Shown here piece by piece: positions 8,047-17,819 of a stretch of 64,000 bases of DNA. Origin of the DNA: Gemmatimonadales bacterium (GTDB lineage: Bacteria > Gemmatimonadota > Gemmatimonadetes > Gemmatimonadales > JACORV01); contig DATJUT010000007.1 in NCBI GenBank assembly GCA_035502185.1, positions 1 to 64,000 on the forward strand. Reading direction: 5' to 3'. The notes under the pieces are model-generated. The model worked only from the letters and a program-made list of their open reading frames with translations. It did no database searches and was not told where the DNA came from. The first letter of the stretch is position 1, and each line of letters begins with the position of its first letter. Both the position numbers and the translations under genes were made by a program.

Positions 8047-11000
8047 TCACCGCCGCTCCGCCCGCACGACCGCCGTGCCGTGCGGCGCGATCACGAGCGC
8101 AGCGGCGATCGGCGCGCCCGCACGCTCGTCACTGTCGCTCGCCGTCAGCGCCGCGCGGATCCCGCGCCGCCACCGCAGCGTCACCCGCTGCTCGGCCGAC
8201 GTCGGGTTCGCCAGGGAGACCATCCACGACCGTCCGTCGGCGCCGGGCCGGAGCGCCGTGACCAGGACGGCATCGGGGGCCACGCGCAGCAGCGGCTCCG
8301 CCGCGGGGCGGCGGCCCGCCGCCGGGGCCACGAGCAGCGGCTCGCGCGCCTCCGCGCCCGCCCGCGCCGCGGCGTCCGCGCGGAACGCGCCGTGCGGACG
8401 GATCGAATAGCGGAAGGTCACCGGACCTTCCTGGTCGGCCCTGTAGTTGGTGTGCCAGTAGTTGTTCATCACGTATGCGTAGAAGGTCTGCGACGGCGGG
8501 ATCGCCCGCATCCACGGGGACTCGGCGTTGATCCCGCCGATCTCCACCAGCGGCGCGTCGGGGGTCGTGACGGTCGCGCCGAGGCTGTCGTTGGACACGT
8601 CCACCCAGCTCTGCGCCTCGACGAAGTTCCGCGCCGAGCCGGGGAGCTGGTCGGAGTCCGGGCGCACGACGGCCGACGCCACGTCGAACCGCACCTGGCC
8701 GCCCCGGACCCGCAGCGGGAAGGCGACGTGCACGCCCTCGGGCGTGCGCACGGCGGTCTTGTCGATCGTCACGTCGACGTCGACGCGCCCGAGCCCGCTC
8801 ACGACCCGCACCTCGCGCCGGAGCGTGCGGGCGCCGGGCGCGCGGGCGTCGGTGACCAGCGCGGCCACCAGCGGCCCGCGCTCCGCCACCCGCCAGCGCC
8901 CGTCGGTCGGACCGGCGGCGGCGGAGGAGTCGCGGCCGGCGACGTAGCGGTAGTCCGCGAGCAGGGGCCGGTGCGACGGGTCCACCAGGTCCGCGTCGCG
9001 CGCATTCCACATCAGGCCCGCCACGGCGCCGCTCGCGCTGTCGAGACCCGCGGCGACCAGGCGGTTGCGGACGGTCGCGCCCTCGGCGCGCGCGTCGCCA
9101 CGGCCCGCGGCGCGGCCCGCCCGCACGAAATAGCGGCGCGCCGAGAACGGCGGCACGCTGACCAGCACCGCCAGCTCGCCGCTCGCGAGCCGCTGCGAGG
9201 GGACGGCGCGGCCGTCGGGCCCCACGACCCGGTCGCCGGCGCGGCTCAGCTCCGCCGGCACGCGCACCAGGTCGGTGCGCGCCCACGACGACGTGTTGAA
9301 CACGTCGAACGCACCCGGCACCGACGCGCCCCGCGTCGCCAGCGCGCCCGCCGCGAGCGCACGCGACAGGCTGTCGGCGCCGAAGGCGAACGCCTGCTTG
9401 TAGCGCCACTGGGCCACGACGTCGGGCGCGTCGGGCGTCTCGATGCTCGCCGCCGCCCCCCAGGTGTGCTCGTCCCATAGCACCACGTCGCGCCACGCGG
9501 CGTAGTCGTCGGCCGCCGGGAACCGCGCCGGCGCCAGCATCGCCCACAGCGCACCGGCCTGCACCAGCCGGCTCGAGGCCGCGCGTGCCAGCGCCGTCTC
9601 CCGCGCGGTCGAGGCGGCCCCATCCTCCCAGTAGCCCGTGAGGTCGCCCGCCACCACCGGGATCCGCCCGGCGGCGGTCGACGCCAGCGCGTCGAACAGC
9701 TGCGCGTGGGTCGCGACCACCAGCCGCGGCGACGCGTAGCGCCGGTTCCACTCGCGCACGTAGTCGGGCAGATCCGGGTCGGTGGGCCCGTTGTCGCCGT
9801 CCACCGTGTACGGGAGCTGCACCGGCACGTACGGATAGCCGGCCGTCTCGAGGCGCTGCATGAGCGAAAACAGCCGCCTCTCGCCGAACAACCGGATGCG
9901 CGCCTCGTGGAACAGCGAGTAGCTCGCCCCGGCCACCCAGGTGAGCACGGTGTCGCGGCCGGACTGGGACACCCAGTAGAAGGGGCGGTCGCCCCAGTCC
10001 TGCAGCACGTAGCCGACGCGGTCGCCGTTGTTGGGCGCGATGGCGAAGCGGTGGATCCCGCTCTGCGCGAGCGCGGTGACGATTCCCCACGACTGCCCGG
10101 GGATGTCCGAGATCAACGCCGTGGTGATCGGGAGGCTGTCCTCCCGCCTGAGCCGCCGCGCGTAGTCGAAGAAGTGGGTCATCTCCGGCGCGGTCGCGAG
10201 ACCGGACAGCACCCCCGCCTCGAACGCGTTGAGGCCGATGCTGCCTTCCCGTACCGCCGCGAACAACCGCGCCCGGTCCGCGGGCGAGGCCTGCGCCAGC
10301 CAGCTCTCCACCGGCCAGAGCACCTCGACGTTCCAGCGGAACCGCGCCTCCGGCGGGTAGTCCCGCGTGCGGTCGATCAGCGCCAGCGCGTCCTCGATGT
10401 TCCGCCACTGCTTCGCGCGCACCCGGTCCTGCAGGTCGGAGTAGCCGATGTCGTTGTGGGAGTACGGCAGCAGGTACACGTCGCGCCGCGGCACGCTCCG
10501 CAGCGCCACCGCGGTGTCGAGCGCGGGCACCCCGTCGAGGCGCACCACCACCCGGACCGAGCCCGCGCCCGTGACCGCGGGGGCCACGGCGTGCACGACG
10601 TTGCCGCCGAACCCGAGCGTGGCGCCGACCGCCGGCCGGTCGCCCACCGTCACCGTCGCGCGGTGGTAGTTGGCCAGGTTGTCGAGGATCACCCGGAGCT
10701 GCGCGGCCGTGGTGTCGCCGTCGCGGACCAGCACCGGGTCCTGCGCCACCCGCGGATGGACGGCGAGGCGGTGCCGGAAGGTCATGTACCAGTCGTTGCT
10801 CTCCGCGTCGGCGCCGGTCACGGCCAGCTCGACCGGCCGCCCCGGCGTCAGCTGCGACCGCGGCAGTCGCAGCGTCATGTAGCCGAACACGTCCTGGAAC
10901 TGGTCCACCAGCGTGGTGCGGAAGGCGAGGCGCCCGCCCGCCGAGTCGGCCACGGACCAGTCCCGCACCATCGAGTCGCGGATGCTGCTGAAGGTGAGGC

Positions 11001-12129
11001 GGTGCCGCCCGCCGATCGCGAAGTCGAACGCGTGGACGCCCTTGCTGCCCGCCAGGCCGGCGATCCACACGAACGTCACCGTGTCAGCCGTCAGCGACGC
11101 CGGCACGGTGTCGGTCAGCCAGGTCACCGAGCGGACCTCGCGGCGCGCGCGCGCCAGCAGCGCCGTCTCCGCCTCGGGGTGCGGCGAGTGGTAGGCGATG
11201 GTGGCGCCCGCCACGTCCGCCAGGTAGCCGCTCAGCACCGGCACGGCCGGCGCCCGCGCGGACGGCGGCGCGCCGCGCGGCGGCACGGCCGGTGGCAGCC
11301 CCGGCGCTGCGGGCGGACGCCGGTCGGCGCGGGTCGCCGAGAATTCGACGAAGCCCCAGTGCTCGGGCTGGTGCATGTCCACCATCCCCTGCGGCGACCA
11401 CACCCAGTTGTCCTCCCGGAGGTCCGGCACCTTCCGGTACGCGCCGCCGGCCACGTCGGTGAGCCACTCCACGCGCGAGTAGTTGATGCGCCACCGCTGC
11501 CCCGGGCGCGGGGCCTCGGTGGTGTGGCTCGCCCGCACCAGCGCGCGCCAGGGAATCGCGATGGTCACCGTCCACCCGGAGTCCGCGTCGCCGGGGTGGT
11601 TCAGCGTCCCCAGGACCTTCACCCCGGTCCTCAGGCCCTCGATGTTCCAGGCGTCGTCCGCGTGGCCGCCCTCGCGGTAGGGCTTCTCCAGGAACAGGTC
11701 CCACACGGTGTTGAGGGCGTTGATCTCCAGCTCGGCGTAGTCCTTCGCGTCGCCGTCGGGGTCGATGAACATCTCGAAGTCGTTGTCGTGGAAGATGACG
11801 GCGTCCCGCCGGGTGATCGTGCCCCACACGTCGGGCTCCTGCAGCTCGGCGCCCACGTAAAGGTAGGCGTCGTCCCACAGCATCTTCATTCGCGTCGCGA
11901 AGCGGGGCGAGGGCCGAACGTCGCCCTCGATGTCGACGAACGCCTCCGACCACGGGGCGGCGCGCCACACGGGGTCGTCCAGCGAGCCGTCCATGCGCGG
12001 GGCACCGTGCGCGCGATAGCAGACGTAGGCGCGCGGCGCCGGCTGCGCGGACGCCGCGCGGGCCGCCAGGGCGGCGGCCACGAGCAGCGGAAGGGCGAGC
12101 GGGTGCGGTACGATCGGGATGCGGGTCAT
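8047..12129 (-). CDS. Secreted GH38-type alpha-mannosidase-like enzyme with N-terminal CBM9-like domain
   Basis: A 1360-residue exported protein. ATG at 12129 is chosen because GGAGG lies just upstream and a clean signal peptide follows (LALPLLVAAALAARAASAQ). Residues about 25-260 resemble the CBM9/DOMON carbohydrate-binding fold (HGAPRMDGSLDDPVWRAAPW; WDDAYLYVGAELQEPDVWG; NDFEMFIDPDGD). Near residue 553 YSHNDIGYSD is the metal-binding His-x-Asp motif of GH38, and LISDIPGQSWG near 674 carries the expected nucleophile Asp. The C-terminal half looks like the beta-rich GH38 tail. The motif reads GY, not the usual GW, so substrate preference is uncertain; mannoside cleavage is a family inference. 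It is transcribed divergently from the GGT gene. Confidence 0.8.
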   Translation of the reverse strand: MTRIPIVPHPLALPLLVAAALAARAASAQPAPRAYVCYRAHGAPRMDGSLDDPVWRAAPWSEAFVDIEGDVRPSPRFATRMKMLWDDAYLYVGAELQEPDVWGTITRRDAVIFHDNDFEMFIDPDGDAKDYAELEINALNTVWDLFLEKPYREGGHADDAWNIEGLRTGVKVLGTLNHPGDADSGWTVTIAIPWRALVRASHTTEAPRPGQRWRINYSRVEWLTDVAGGAYRKVPDLREDNWVWSPQGMVDMHQPEHWGFVEFSATRADRRPPAAPGLPPAVPPRGAPPSARAPAVPVLSGYLADVAGATIAYHSPHPEAETALLARARREVRSVTWLTDTVPASLTADTVTFVWIAGLAGSKGVHAFDFAIGGRHRLTFSSIRDSMVRDWSVADSAGGRLAFRTTLVDQFQDVFGYMTLRLPRSQLTPGRPVELAVTGADAESNDWYMTFRHRLAVHPRVAQDPVLVRDGDTTAAQLRVILDNLANYHRATVTVGDRPAVGATLGFGGNVVHAVAPAVTGAGSVRVVVRLDGVPALDTAVALRSVPRRDVYLLPYSHNDIGYSDLQDRVRAKQWRNIEDALALIDRTRDYPPEARFRWNVEVLWPVESWLAQASPADRARLFAAVREGSIGLNAFEAGVLSGLATAPEMTHFFDYARRLRREDSLPITTALISDIPGQSWGIVTALAQSGIHRFAIAPNNGDRVGYVLQDWGDRPFYWVSQSGRDTVLTWVAGASYSLFHEARIRLFGERRLFSLMQRLETAGYPYVPVQLPYTVDGDNGPTDPDLPDYVREWNRRYASPRLVVATHAQLFDALASTAAGRIPVVAGDLTGYWEDGAASTARETALARAASSRLVQAGALWAMLAPARFPAADDYAAWRDVVLWDEHTWGAAASIETPDAPDVVAQWRYKQAFAFGADSLSRALAAGALATRGASVPGAFDVFNTSSWARTDLVRVPAELSRAGDRVVGPDGRAVPSQRLASGELAVLVSVPPFSARRYFVRAGRAAGRGDARAEGATVRNRLVAAGLDSASGAVAGLMWNARDADLVDPSHRPLLADYRYVAGRDSSAAAGPTDGRWRVAERGPLVAALVTDARAPGARTLRREVRVVSGLGRVDVDVTIDKTAVRTPEGVHVAFPLRVRGGQVRFDVASAVVRPDSDQLPGSARNFVEAQSWVDVSNDSLGATVTTPDAPLVEIGGINAESPWMRAIPPSQTFYAYVMNNYWHTNYRADQEGPVTFRYSIRPHGAFRADAAARAGAEAREPLLVAPAAGRRPAAEPLLRVAPDAVLVTALRPGADGRSWMVSLANPTSAEQRVTLRWRRGIRAALTASDSDERAGAPIAAALVIAPHGTAVVRAERR

Positions 12130-12200
12130 CGCGGTTCCTCCGGTGGAGACGGCGCGCGCCGGACCACGCACGAAAGCTGGCGCCGTCCCGGCGCCGCGGC

Positions 12201-12206
12201 TAGCGT
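12201..12206 (+). promoter_or_regulatory. Candidate -10 box, leaderless start for GGT
   Basis: TAGCGT ends 7 bases before the ATG at 12214 and there is no Shine-Dalgarno sequence. The -35 region is weak (CTGGCG-like near 12177). The hexamer spacing matches that seen at several other start codons in this window. Confidence 0.4.
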
Positions 12207-12213
12207 TCCTGCC

Positions 12214-13938
12214 ATGCCACGACCCGGGGCACTGCTGCTGGCCGTGCTGGCGGCCGGATGCGGCGCGCCCGGCGCCGGACTCCAGACCTCATCGCACCGG
12301 ACCTTCCCCGCCGCCTGGCGGTACCAGACGCCGCCGGCGCCCGTGGCCGGCCGCTACGCGATGGTGGTGTCGGACCATCCGCGCGCCAGCGAGGTGGGGG
12401 TCGAGGTGCTGCGCCGCGGCGGCAACGCCGTCGACGCGGCGGTCGCCGTCGCCTTCGCCCTCGCCGTGGTCCACCCGCGGGCCGGCAACATCGGCGGCGG
12501 CGGGTTCCTCGTCTACCGCGCCGCCGACGGCCGCGACTACGCGCTCGACTTTCGCGAGACCGCCCCTGCGGCGGCCCGCGCCGACATGTACGTCGGTGCC
12601 GCGGGACCGTTCGCCGGGAGCGTCACGGGCGCGCGGGCGGCCGGCGTGCCCGGCAGCGTGGCCGGGCTCGCCGAGATGCACCGCCGCTTCGGGCGCCTGC
12701 CGTGGAGCGACCTGGTCGCGCCGGCCGTCGATCTGGCGCGCGACGGCGTGGTGCTCGACGCCCACCGCGCGGCCGCCTACAACGACACCGTCGTCCGGCG
12801 CCTGAGGCTGTTCCCCTCGTCGGTCGCCGCCCTGCTCCCGGGCGGGCGGCGCCCGCGGGTGGGCGACACCCTGCGCCAGCCCGACCTGGCGCGGACCCTG
12901 GAGGCCATCGCCGACTCGGGGCCCGACGTCTTCTACCGCGGGCACGTCGCCGAGCAGATCGTGGCGGAGATGCACCGCAGCGGCGGCATCATCACCCTCG
13001 CCGACCTGCGCGGCTACCGCGCCCGGTGGCGCGCGCCGCTCGAGACGACCTACCGGGGCTGGGGCGTGATCGGGATGCCGCCGCCATCGAGCGGCGGCGT
13101 GACGCTGGCCGAGATCCTCAACATCCTCGAGGCCTCCGGCCCGCTGCCGCGGTACGGATCCGCCGCGCTCATGCACCTCGAGATCGAGGCGATGCGGCGC
13201 GCCTTCGCGGACCGCAACACGGCCCTCGGCGATCCCGACTTCGTGACCATGCCGGTCGCCCGGCTCACCAGCAAGTCGTACGCCGCCGCGCTGGCACGCG
13301 GCGTGGACGACAATCGCGCCACGCCGACGGGCGACGTGCCGGCCGTGGACGAGGGGCAGCACACCACTCACTTCTCCGTCGTGGACCCCGAGGGGAACGC
13401 CGCCGCCGTCACCACCACGCTGAACGACGACTTCGGCTCGGCGCTCGTGGTCGACGGGGCCGGCTTCCTGCTCAACGACGAGATGGACGATTTCACCACC
13501 AGGCCCGGCGCCCCGAACCTGTACGGGCTGGTGCAGGGCGAGGCGAACGCGATCGCGCCGGGCAAGCGGATGCTCTCGGCGATGGCGCCCACCGTCGTGC
13601 TGGATCCGGCCGGGCGGCTGGCCCTGGTGACGGGATCGCCCGGCGGCCCGCGGATCATCAGCGCCGTGGCCCAGGTCGTCTCCAACCTGATCGACCAGGG
13701 CATGTCGCTCGAGCAGGCGATCGCGGCGCCGCGGATCCACCACCAGGCGCAGCCCGACTCGGTGTACTGGGAGCGCGGCGGGCTGACGGCCGACCAGCGC
13801 CGCGTCCTCGCGGCCATGGGCTACCGGTTCCGCGCCCGGCCGCTGTTCATCGGCGACGTCAACACCGTTCTCGTGACCCCGCAGGGCCTGCAGGGCCTGG
13901 CGGACCCGCGCCGCGGAGGCGGCGCGGCGGGGTGGTAG
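12214..13938 (+). CDS. ggt: Gamma-glutamyltransferase (glutathione hydrolase) lipoprotein
   Basis: A 574-residue Ntn-hydrolase precursor that hydrolyses or transfers the gamma-glutamyl group of glutathione and related peptides. It starts with a short lipoprotein signal (ALLLAVLAAGC, Cys at about residue 16), so it is membrane-anchored on the outside of the inner membrane or in the outer membrane. EGQHTTHFSVVD contains the autocleavage and catalytic Thr (TTHFS), and PPPSSGGVTLAEILNIL and TGSPGGPRI are conserved substrate-pocket loops. FLLNDEMDDFT is the typical lid region. It is followed 27 bases later by an S9 peptidase with its own GGAGG, so the pair may degrade peptides together outside the cytoplasm. 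Confidence 0.93.
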   Translation: MPRPGALLLAVLAAGCGAPGAGLQTSSHRTFPAAWRYQTPPAPVAGRYAMVVSDHPRASEVGVEVLRRGGNAVDAAVAVAFALAVVHPRAGNIGGGGFLVYRAADGRDYALDFRETAPAAARADMYVGAAGPFAGSVTGARAAGVPGSVAGLAEMHRRFGRLPWSDLVAPAVDLARDGVVLDAHRAAAYNDTVVRRLRLFPSSVAALLPGGRRPRVGDTLRQPDLARTLEAIADSGPDVFYRGHVAEQIVAEMHRSGGIITLADLRGYRARWRAPLETTYRGWGVIGMPPPSSGGVTLAEILNILEASGPLPRYGSAALMHLEIEAMRRAFADRNTALGDPDFVTMPVARLTSKSYAAALARGVDDNRATPTGDVPAVDEGQHTTHFSVVDPEGNAAAVTTTLNDDFGSALVVDGAGFLLNDEMDDFTTRPGAPNLYGLVQGEANAIAPGKRMLSAMAPTVVLDPAGRLALVTGSPGGPRIISAVAQVVSNLIDQGMSLEQAIAAPRIHHQAQPDSVYWERGGLTADQRRVLAAMGYRFRARPLFIGDVNTVLVTPQGLQGLADPRRGGGAAGW

Positions 13939-13965
13939 ACCGATCACCACAGCCGGAGGCACGCC

Positions 13966-16032
13966 ATGACACGCCGCATCGCCCTCGCCGTCCTCGCGCT
14001 CGCCGCCGCGGCCCACCCGGCCCGCGCGCAGCAGCGCCACCCCATGACCGTGCGCGAGTTCCTGAGCATCGCGCGTCCCGGCGAGCCTGCGATCTCCCCC
14101 GACGGGCGGTGGGTGGCCTACAACGTGACCGAGCCCGATCTCACCGCGTACCGCAAGCGCACCGACCTGTGGCTGGCAGGCGTGACCGGCGGCGAGGCGC
14201 GGCGCGTGTCGACCGACTCCCTGGGCGGCCGTAGCGCGCGCTGGTCGCCCGACGGCAAGGCGCTCGCCTACGTCACCACCCGCGGCGGCACGCCGCAGGT
14301 GTGGATCTACGAGCCGGCGACCGGCACGCGGCGGCAGCTCACCAGCCTCCCGACCGGCGCGGACGGCCCGCTGTGGTCGCCGGCCGGCGGCCTGATCGCG
14401 TTCGTCTCGTCGGTGTACCCCGACTGCGCCGACGACGCCTGCAACGGGCGGCGGGCCGACGCCGCCGACGGCAACCCCGGCGCGCCGCGGATCTACGACC
14501 ACCTGTTGTACCGCCACTGGATGTCCTGGGACGACGGCACGCGGAGCCACCTGTTCGTCGTGCCGGCCGGCGGCGGGACGCCGCGCGACCTGCTGGCGGG
14601 CAAGGACTACGACACGCCGGTGCCTCCGTTCGGCGGCACGGCCGACTACGCATGGAGCTCCGACGGGAAGCAGCTGGCGTTCACCACCAAGGTGGGGCGC
14701 GACCAGGCGTGGACCACGAACTCCGACATCTACACGGTGCCGGTCGCCGGCGGCGAGCCGGTCAACCTGACGGCGGACCTGCCCGGCGCCGAGTCGGGGC
14801 CGGCCTACTCGCCCGACGGCCGCTGGCTGGCCTTCCTGTCGCAGGCCACGGCCGGCTACGAGTCGGACCGTTTCCGGCTGATGGTGAAGGATCTCGCCAG
14901 CGGCGCGGTGCGGGAGCTGCCCAAGGCGTTCGACCGCTGGATCGGCGAGTACGCCTGGGAGCCCAGCTCCCAGGGCCTGATCGCCATCGCCGAGGACCGC
15001 CAGGCCAACCGCATCTTCCACATCACCATCGGCGGCGACGTGCATCACATCCATCCCGGGGGCGACGCATCGCAGCTCTCGCTCGGGAGCGACGGCGCCC
15101 ACGACGTGATGGCGTACGTGAGCGACGGGATGGACAAGCCGCCGCAGGTGTTCGTGTGGCGCATCGATCACCAGCATCCGGCCCCGCCGCTCCAGGTGAC
15201 GCACCTCAATGCCGCGCTGCTGGCGACGCTCGACCTGCCGGCGGCCACCGAGATCGGCTGGCTCGGTGCCGGGGGTGACAGCGTCTTCGGCTGGCTCCTG
15301 AGGCCGCCGGGCTTCGACCCGAGCCGGCGCTACCCGCTGCTGGTGCTGGTGCACGGCGGGCCGCAGGGGGCGTGGACCGACGACTTCCACCCGCGCTGGA
15401 ACCCGGCGATGTTCGCCGCACCCGGCTACGTGACGTTCATGCCCAACCCCCGCGGCTCCACCGGCTTCGGCCAGCGGTTCATCGACGAGATCGCACGCGA
15501 CTGGGGGGGCAAGGCCTACGAGGACATCATGAAGGGCGTGGACGTGGTGGCGGCGCTGCCGTACGTCGACTCGACCCGGATGGGCGCGGCCGGCGGCTCG
15601 TTCGGCGGACACATGGTCAACTGGATCAACGGCCACACCACGCGCTTCAAGGTGCTGGTCGCGCACGACGGCGACTTCAACCTCAGCTCGTTCTACGGGG
15701 CCACCGAGGAGCTGTGGTTCCCCGAGCACGACCTGGGTGGACCGCCGTGGGCGGACCGCACCGACTACGACCGCTGGTCGCCGGACCGGTTCGCCTCGGC
15801 GATGCGCACGCCGGAGCTGGTGGTCCAGGGCGGGCTCGACTTCCGCATCCCGGCGACCGAGGGCATGCAGGCGTTCACGGCGCTGCAGCGGCAGAACGTG
15901 CCCTCGCGCTTCCTCTACTTCCCGGACGAAGGGCACTGGGTGCTGAAGCTGCAGGACCAGCTGGTGTGGTGGACCACCGTGCAGGAGTGGCTGGCGCGTT
16001 ACCTCAGCCCCGGGACGCCGCCGCAGCGCTGA
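13966..16032 (+). CDS. Secreted S9-family serine peptidase (acylaminoacyl/dipeptidyl peptidase type)
   Basis: A 688-residue two-domain peptidase. The N-terminal signal peptide (RRIALAVLALAAAAHPARAQ) sends it to the periplasm. Residues about 35-400 form a WD/beta-propeller-like domain (PAISPDGRWVAYNV and SARWSPDGKALAYV repeats). The C-terminal alpha/beta-hydrolase has the nucleophile Ser in AAGGSFGGHMVNW, the Asp in VQGGLDFRIP and the His in PDEGHWV. ATG at 13966 is preceded by GGAGG. Its TGA overlaps the ATG of the ABC transporter (TGATG). Oligopeptide cleavage is the family role; the exact specificity is unknown. Confidence 0.9.
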   Translation: MTRRIALAVLALAAAAHPARAQQRHPMTVREFLSIARPGEPAISPDGRWVAYNVTEPDLTAYRKRTDLWLAGVTGGEARRVSTDSLGGRSARWSPDGKALAYVTTRGGTPQVWIYEPATGTRRQLTSLPTGADGPLWSPAGGLIAFVSSVYPDCADDACNGRRADAADGNPGAPRIYDHLLYRHWMSWDDGTRSHLFVVPAGGGTPRDLLAGKDYDTPVPPFGGTADYAWSSDGKQLAFTTKVGRDQAWTTNSDIYTVPVAGGEPVNLTADLPGAESGPAYSPDGRWLAFLSQATAGYESDRFRLMVKDLASGAVRELPKAFDRWIGEYAWEPSSQGLIAIAEDRQANRIFHITIGGDVHHIHPGGDASQLSLGSDGAHDVMAYVSDGMDKPPQVFVWRIDHQHPAPPLQVTHLNAALLATLDLPAATEIGWLGAGGDSVFGWLLRPPGFDPSRRYPLLVLVHGGPQGAWTDDFHPRWNPAMFAAPGYVTFMPNPRGSTGFGQRFIDEIARDWGGKAYEDIMKGVDVVAALPYVDSTRMGAAGGSFGGHMVNWINGHTTRFKVLVAHDGDFNLSSFYGATEELWFPEHDLGGPPWADRTDYDRWSPDRFASAMRTPELVVQGGLDFRIPATEGMQAFTALQRQNVPSRFLYFPDEGHWVLKLQDQLVWWTTVQEWLARYLSPGTPPQR

Positions 16033-17804
16033 TGCGCAGCCTCAAGGCGCTGCTCCCGTACTACCGGCCCTACCTCGGCCGGATGGCCGTCGGCCTGCTG
16101 CTGGTGGTGGTGGCCAACGTATTCACGCTGGCGACGCCCGACTTCCTGCGCCGTGGCGTGGACGCGCTGGGCCGGCCCGGCGCGTCGCGCGTGCTGGTGG
16201 CGATGGCCGCCGGCCTCGTCGGCGCGGCGCTGCTGGGGGGCGCCGCCCGATTCGGGATGCGGCAGATCCTCAACGCGGTCAGCCGGTGGATGGAGTACGA
16301 CCTGAGGAACGCGCTGTTCCAGCACCTGGAGACCCTGCAGCCCTCGTTCTTCCACCGCACGCCGACCGGCGACATCATGGCGCGGGCGACCAACGACCTC
16401 TCGGCCGTGCGGATGGCCGCGGGTCCCGCGATCATGTACCTCACCGACACGGTGAGCCGCGCGGTGATGGCCATCCCGCTGATGGTCCGGATCGACTGGC
16501 GCCTCACTGCGCTCGGGCTGGTCCCGCTGCTCGGGATGCCGAGCGTGATGATCCTGCTCGGCCGCACCATCCACCAGCGCTTCGAGTCGGTGCAGGAGCA
16601 CTTCGCGACGCTGACCACGCAGGCCCACGAGAACCTCAGCGGCGTGCGGGTGGTGCGCGCCTACCGGCAGGAGGACGCGGAGACCCGGAAGTTCGCGGCC
16701 CTGAACCTCGAGTACCTGCGGCGGAACATGCGGCTCGCCAAGACCTTCGGCGCCCTGTTCCCCCTGATCACGTTCTTCGGCGGATTCGGCGGCGTGCTCA
16801 CGCTGTGGTTCGGGTCGCTGCTCGTGGTGCGCGGCACGGTCACCCTGGGCATGTACATCGCCTTTACGACCTATCTCGTGCTGCTGGTCTGGCCGATGAT
16901 CGCCTTCGGGTGGGTCATCAACATCTTCCAGCGCGGCGCCGCCTCGATGGACCGGATCCAGCAGCTGATGAACGAGCGGCCCACCATCACCAGCCCGCCG
17001 CTGCCGCTCGCCCTCCCGCCGGCCCGGGGCGGGCGCAGCGTGGAGTTTCGCGGCGTGTGGTTCCGCTACCCGGTGCCCCGGCCGGCCGACGGCCAGCACG
17101 GCGACCGCGGGTGGGCGCTCCAGGACGTGTCGTTCGCCGCACCGTCCGGCGCGTGGGTTGCCGTGGTGGGGGCGACCGGTGCGGGCAAGACCACGCTGGT
17201 GGAGATGGTCGCGCGGCTCGCGGACCCCGACCGCGGCGAGGTGCTGCTGGACGGCCTGCCGCTGCGGACGCTGGCACTGGCCGACCTGCGGCGCGCGGTG
17301 GGCCTCGTCCCGCAGGAGACGTTCCTGTTCTCGCAGACCATCGGCGAGAACATCGAGGTGGGGGCCCCGGACCGCGCCGCGGCGGAGGCAGCCGCGCGCG
17401 TGGCCCAGCTGCACGAGACGGTGATCGCCTTCCCCGGCGGCTACGAGACGATGCTCGGCGAGCGCGGCATCAACCTCTCGGGCGGCCAGAAGCAGCGCGC
17501 GGCGCTCGCCCGCGCCCTCGCCCGCCGGCCCGAGGTGGTCGTCCTCGACGACGCGCTGTCGGCGGTGGACACCGACACCGAGGCCGCGATCCTGCGGGAG
17601 CTGAAGCGGACGCTCGTGGGCGTGACCACGCTGGTCGTCTCGCACCGCATCACCGCCATCCGCGACGCCGACCTGATCGTCGTGCTCGAGCAGGGCCGCG
17701 TCGTCGAGACCGGCAAGCACGAGCAGCTGTTCGAGAGGCGGGGCAGATACTGGCAATTGCTCCGCCGGCAACAGCTCGAAGAATCACTAGAGAAGGCAGG
17801 CTAG
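16032..17804 (+). CDS. ABC exporter, fused membrane and ATPase domains
   Basis: A 590-residue half-transporter of the type I exporter class. The first 310 residues carry six membrane segments (GRMAVGLLLVVVANVFTLAT onward). The ATPase domain has Walker A GATGAGKTT, Q-loop VPQETFLFSQTI, signature LSGGQKQR, Walker B VVVLDDALSAVD and H-loop VSHR. All are intact, so it should work as a homodimer or with a partner elsewhere. Translation is coupled to the S9 peptidase (TGATG). Substrate is unknown; lipid, drug or peptide export are all compatible with the family. An inverted repeat follows the stop. Confidence 0.92.
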   Translation: MRSLKALLPYYRPYLGRMAVGLLLVVVANVFTLATPDFLRRGVDALGRPGASRVLVAMAAGLVGAALLGGAARFGMRQILNAVSRWMEYDLRNALFQHLETLQPSFFHRTPTGDIMARATNDLSAVRMAAGPAIMYLTDTVSRAVMAIPLMVRIDWRLTALGLVPLLGMPSVMILLGRTIHQRFESVQEHFATLTTQAHENLSGVRVVRAYRQEDAETRKFAALNLEYLRRNMRLAKTFGALFPLITFFGGFGGVLTLWFGSLLVVRGTVTLGMYIAFTTYLVLLVWPMIAFGWVINIFQRGAASMDRIQQLMNERPTITSPPLPLALPPARGGRSVEFRGVWFRYPVPRPADGQHGDRGWALQDVSFAAPSGAWVAVVGATGAGKTTLVEMVARLADPDRGEVLLDGLPLRTLALADLRRAVGLVPQETFLFSQTIGENIEVGAPDRAAAEAAARVAQLHETVIAFPGGYETMLGERGINLSGGQKQRAALARALARRPEVVVLDDALSAVDTDTEAAILRELKRTLVGVTTLVVSHRITAIRDADLIVVLEQGRVVETGKHEQLFERRGRYWQLLRRQQLEESLEKAG

Positions 17805-17819
17805 AAGGAGATCGGTGGA

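Noticed and set aside
3894-8261. A 1455-codon plus-strand open frame over the murQ/kinase region
   Set aside because: It is antisense to clearly homologous genes and has the His/Arg/Pro/Gly composition of a GC-rich shadow frame, with no motif.
12127-12171. ATG at 12171 as the start of the GH38 gene
   Set aside because: It would add 14 residues before a complete signal peptide, while ATG at 12129 has GGAGG at good spacing.
12289-15936. A 1215-codon minus-strand open frame over GGT and the S9 peptidase
   Set aside because: Antisense to two recognisable secreted enzymes; composition is that of a shadow frame.
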